From the NCBI GenBank assembly GCA_023091735.1, contig JALKBU010000098.1, positions 1 to 64,000 on the forward strand: a DNA stretch of 64,000 nucleotides. Reading direction: 5' to 3'. The notes under the pieces are model-generated. The model was not told the origin of the DNA. It worked only from the letters and a program-made list of their open reading frames with translations, and ran no database searches. This document shows, one piece after another, positions 62,078 to 64,000 of this stretch. Position numbers and translations under genes: made by a program. This DNA comes from Trichomonas tenax (Eukaryota > Parabasalia > Trichomonadida > Trichomonadidae). Each line of letters opens with the position of its first letter. The stretch's first letter is position 1.

Positions 62078-62725
62078 ATGAGGATCACTCTCGCTTATCC
62101 AGAGAACGGCACACAGGTTGTTGTCGACATCGACGATCCAGCCGCCCTCAACGCACTCTACGAGAAGCGCCTCGGCCAGGATATCGAAGGCGAAAAGCTC
62201 GGCGGCCAATTCAAGGGCTACATCTTCAGAATCGGCGGTGGCTTCGATAAGCAGGGCTTCCCAATGAAGCAGGGCGTTATCACACCACGCCGTATCCGCC
62301 TTCTCCTCAAGGCAGGCACATCCTGCTACAGACCACGCAAGGATGGTGAGCGCAAGCGCAAGACAGTCCGCGGCTGCATCATCTCCGACGAAATCTCTGC
62401 TCTCCACTGCGTCGTCCTCCAGAAGGGTGAAAAGGAAATCGAGGGCCTTACAACAACAGTTGTTCCACGCCGCTTCGGTCCAAAGCGCGCTTCCACACTC
62501 CGCGCCATGTTCGGCATCGAGGATTCCAAGTTCGATGCTTCCAAACTCGTTCTCAAGCGTGAGGTCAAGCCAGGCAAATTCACACAGCCAAAGGTTCAGC
62601 GCCTCATCACACCACGCCGTGTTGCCCGCAAGAACCGCATGCTCAAGGAGCGTAAGGAGAAGCGCGAGGCTACAAAGAGGAAGGCCGAGCAGTACCAGGC
62701 TATGCTCAAGCAGCAGAAGCAGTAA
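62078..62725 (+). CDS. RPS6: Small-subunit ribosomal protein eS6
   Basis: A 215-residue protein. Clear eS6 signatures are MRITLAYPENGTQVVVDID, RLGQDIEGEKLGGQFKGYIFRIGGG-type sequence in pieces, and DKQGFPMKQGVITPRRIRLLL. Further ones are SCYRPRKDGERKRKTVRGC and a basic C-terminal helix. The family's phosphorylated serine cluster (RRLSSLRxS-like) at the end is missing; the protein ends EQYQAMLKQQKQ. Length is a little short because of this. Codons are very strongly biased to C/G endings, as expected for a ribosomal protein. Confidence 0.96.
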   Translation: MRITLAYPENGTQVVVDIDDPAALNALYEKRLGQDIEGEKLGGQFKGYIFRIGGGFDKQGFPMKQGVITPRRIRLLLKAGTSCYRPRKDGERKRKTVRGCIISDEISALHCVVLQKGEKEIEGLTTTVVPRRFGPKRASTLRAMFGIEDSKFDASKLVLKREVKPGKFTQPKVQRLITPRRVARKNRMLKERKEKREATKRKAEQYQAMLKQQKQ

Positions 62726-62884
62726 AATATTATTCTGATTGCAAATCAAATTAATTTCAAATCAAGACATAATAAATGACTCTACTCTTGATTTAATTCT
62801 TTTCAATCTTTGTCCATATATCTTTTCAATCTTTGTCCATATATAGACATACAAACAATTTTTACAAACAAATAATATAAATAA

Positions 62885-64000
62885 TTAACTATTCAACTCT
62901 ATCAAAGACCAAATAATGCGATAAGTGTACTGTACGTGTTCGAGTGTATCGAAATTTAAGACAAATTTCTTTCCATCTTCGTTCGGAATGAGGATTGATT
63001 TATCACGAAGAATTGGCTTTTTCAAGGAATGGAACTTGTAAGGAGTTGACAAGTTCTTCGATGTGTCAACAATGAAAAGTATTTGCAGCTCATTGCATAT
63101 CAGTGAATTTCCTTTAAACTCGATGTAATAGAATATTTCTTAAACATAATCTTGCCAATGGAAGTGTTTGGTCAATTATACTCAGACTGAGTTTATGAAG
63201 TTTGAGAGAAAGTTGAATCTTTCTTGAATTATCTTTTGTAATTTTTGTTCCAGTTTCAGAAACAATCATCGCAAGAGTTCCATTATCTAAGAACTGCGTT
63301 TCAATGGTAATATCGAAAGGCATTCTAACATCCATCTTCTGCTTAAGATTGAGAGGAACAGAATATGTTGCACCAGGAAATTGGATATTAACAAATTGAG
63401 GTGAGATATTCGAATGAAAGCCAAAAGGAACAGCTCTCAATTTAGGAACATCAAGAGTATATTCTTCGAAGAGCCTCTGAGAAGCAGTAAAACCAAATTC
63501 ATTATTATTGATTATCATATAATTCGGTTGTTTTTGTGGTTCTATTGAAGTTATAAATCCTTTATTGGTTTTCTCAATTTGAAGATTAACAAAAATCTGA
63601 GATTCACCGAATAGAACAAAAGGTGAAATTGTTGGATATTCTAAACAAACTTCGAGAGTATTATTAAAACCGTCGACTTTCAACTGAGCAGAACAGTTTT
63701 CGTCAACTACATTAATAATATATGATTCATGTGGCTTAATTTCGGCTGAATAAACATCAGTAACAAAAATTGTTATATTAGAATTCAAATTGTTCGTGAA
63801 AACAATCGCATCATCAAATTTTGTAGAATTATAATCAGACCTACAATATGTAATGTAATTTATTAATTCTTTCTCAACAGATGGAAATTTTAAGATTCCA
63901 TCATAGAAATACGGAATTTGAATTGGAGTCGTCAGTGATTGAATTGTTGCGGGTGATGTTTGAGGAAGAATTGCATAAGCAGAGTCCCGATCAGCATAAA
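62885..64000 (-). pseudogene. VPS13-like protein, 3' part, with one frameshift
   Basis: The gene enters from the right edge. Its frame is open from 64000 down to a TAA at 63114. Just before this, near 63140 (AGATTATGTTTAAGAAATA on the minus strand), skipping one base moves into a frame that continues EIFYYIEFKGNSLICNELQ, FHSLKKPILRDKSILIPNE and on to a TAA at 62885. The segment SIIDQTLPLARLCL with FYYIEFKGN and then ICNELQILFIV follows the order of the VPS13 region ISLIN...LxxISLxxIxxxY...LxIxNIQIDNQL. VPS13 proteins move lipids at membrane contact sites. The usual C-terminal domain after this region is absent. The break may be real decay or a sequence error. Family call is tentative. Confidence 0.6.

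Noticed and set aside
61982..62749. 255-codon open frame antisense to eS6
   Set aside because: It is a shadow of the strongly biased eS6 codons (Leu/Ala/Glu-rich) and has no domain of its own.
1..64000. CRISPR arrays, bacterial operons, Shine-Dalgarno sites or prophage
   Set aside because: Gene content is clearly eukaryotic; no regularly spaced identical repeats with unique spacers and no polycistronic layout were seen.

Overview
The window looks like nuclear DNA of a trichomonad, most likely Trichomonas vaginalis or a close relative. Four things point this way. The genes are long and, as far as I can see, intron-free, and they sit in very AT-rich spacers. There are degenerate BspA-like leucine-rich-repeat surface-protein genes and a GP63-like (leishmanolysin) gene remnant. 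Several genes have TCA(C/T)T(T/A)-type initiators a few tens of bases upstream of the ATG. The protein set is typically trichomonad: R2R3 Myb, LRR-PP2C, intracellular F5/8 (discoidin-like) proteins and many HEAT and ankyrin proteins. The exact species is inferred, not proven.

Layout. 1-1.2 kb is AT-rich spacer. 1.2-5.0 kb is a tandem, decayed array of BspA-like genes. 5.2-9.5 kb holds an RRM-like/BTB-BACK/F5-8 protein, an NMN adenylyltransferase and eIF6. 10.0-11.8 kb is a GP63-like pseudogene with four in-frame stops. 12.4-17.7 kb holds a decayed OsmC-like gene, a Mon2-like HEAT protein and a Nup35-like nucleoporin. 18.1-20.8 kb is a second pair of broken BspA-like genes. 21.1-27.6 kb holds a small unknown protein, a multi-pass membrane protein divergent from a BET-like bromodomain/ET protein, and a DEDDy exonuclease. 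27.7-33.3 kb is a gene-poor stretch with a 513-bp inverted-repeat element, a diverged 230-bp tandem duplication and a 30-bp tandem repeat. 33.4-41.5 kb is one 2707-residue talin-like protein. 41.9-50.1 kb holds a small membrane protein, an LRR-PP2C phosphatase, a UAP56/Sub2 helicase, an R2R3 Myb, tRNA-Gln(CTG) and a CaMKK-like kinase without an ATG. 50.6-64.0 kb holds an ankyrin protein, an importin-like protein, a cation/proton antiporter, an exportin-7-like protein, a chromo-shadow-like protein, ribosomal protein eS6 and the 3' end of a VPS13-like gene carrying a frameshift.

How the genes relate. There are no operons; neighbours are housekeeping or accessory genes on both strands. Nucleocytoplasmic traffic is well represented (Nup35-like, UAP56, importin-like, exportin-7-like). 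Translation is represented by eIF6, eS6 and tRNA-Gln. Signalling and cytoskeleton are represented by the talin-like protein, PP2C, the kinase and Myb.

The most interesting unexplained signal is regulatory. Copies of a TTTAC(A/G)TGTCAAA-like motif are set about 20 bases (two helical turns) apart just upstream of at least six genes: Mon2-like, importin-like, antiporter, chromo-shadow-like, LRR-PP2C and kinase. They are absent from eIF6, eS6, UAP56 and the BET-like gene. In two cases the array has been swallowed by a falsely extended reading frame, so it also fixes the start codon. A second oddity is two genes (kinase and OsmC-like) that carry TTG exactly where the family-typical N-terminus calls for ATG.
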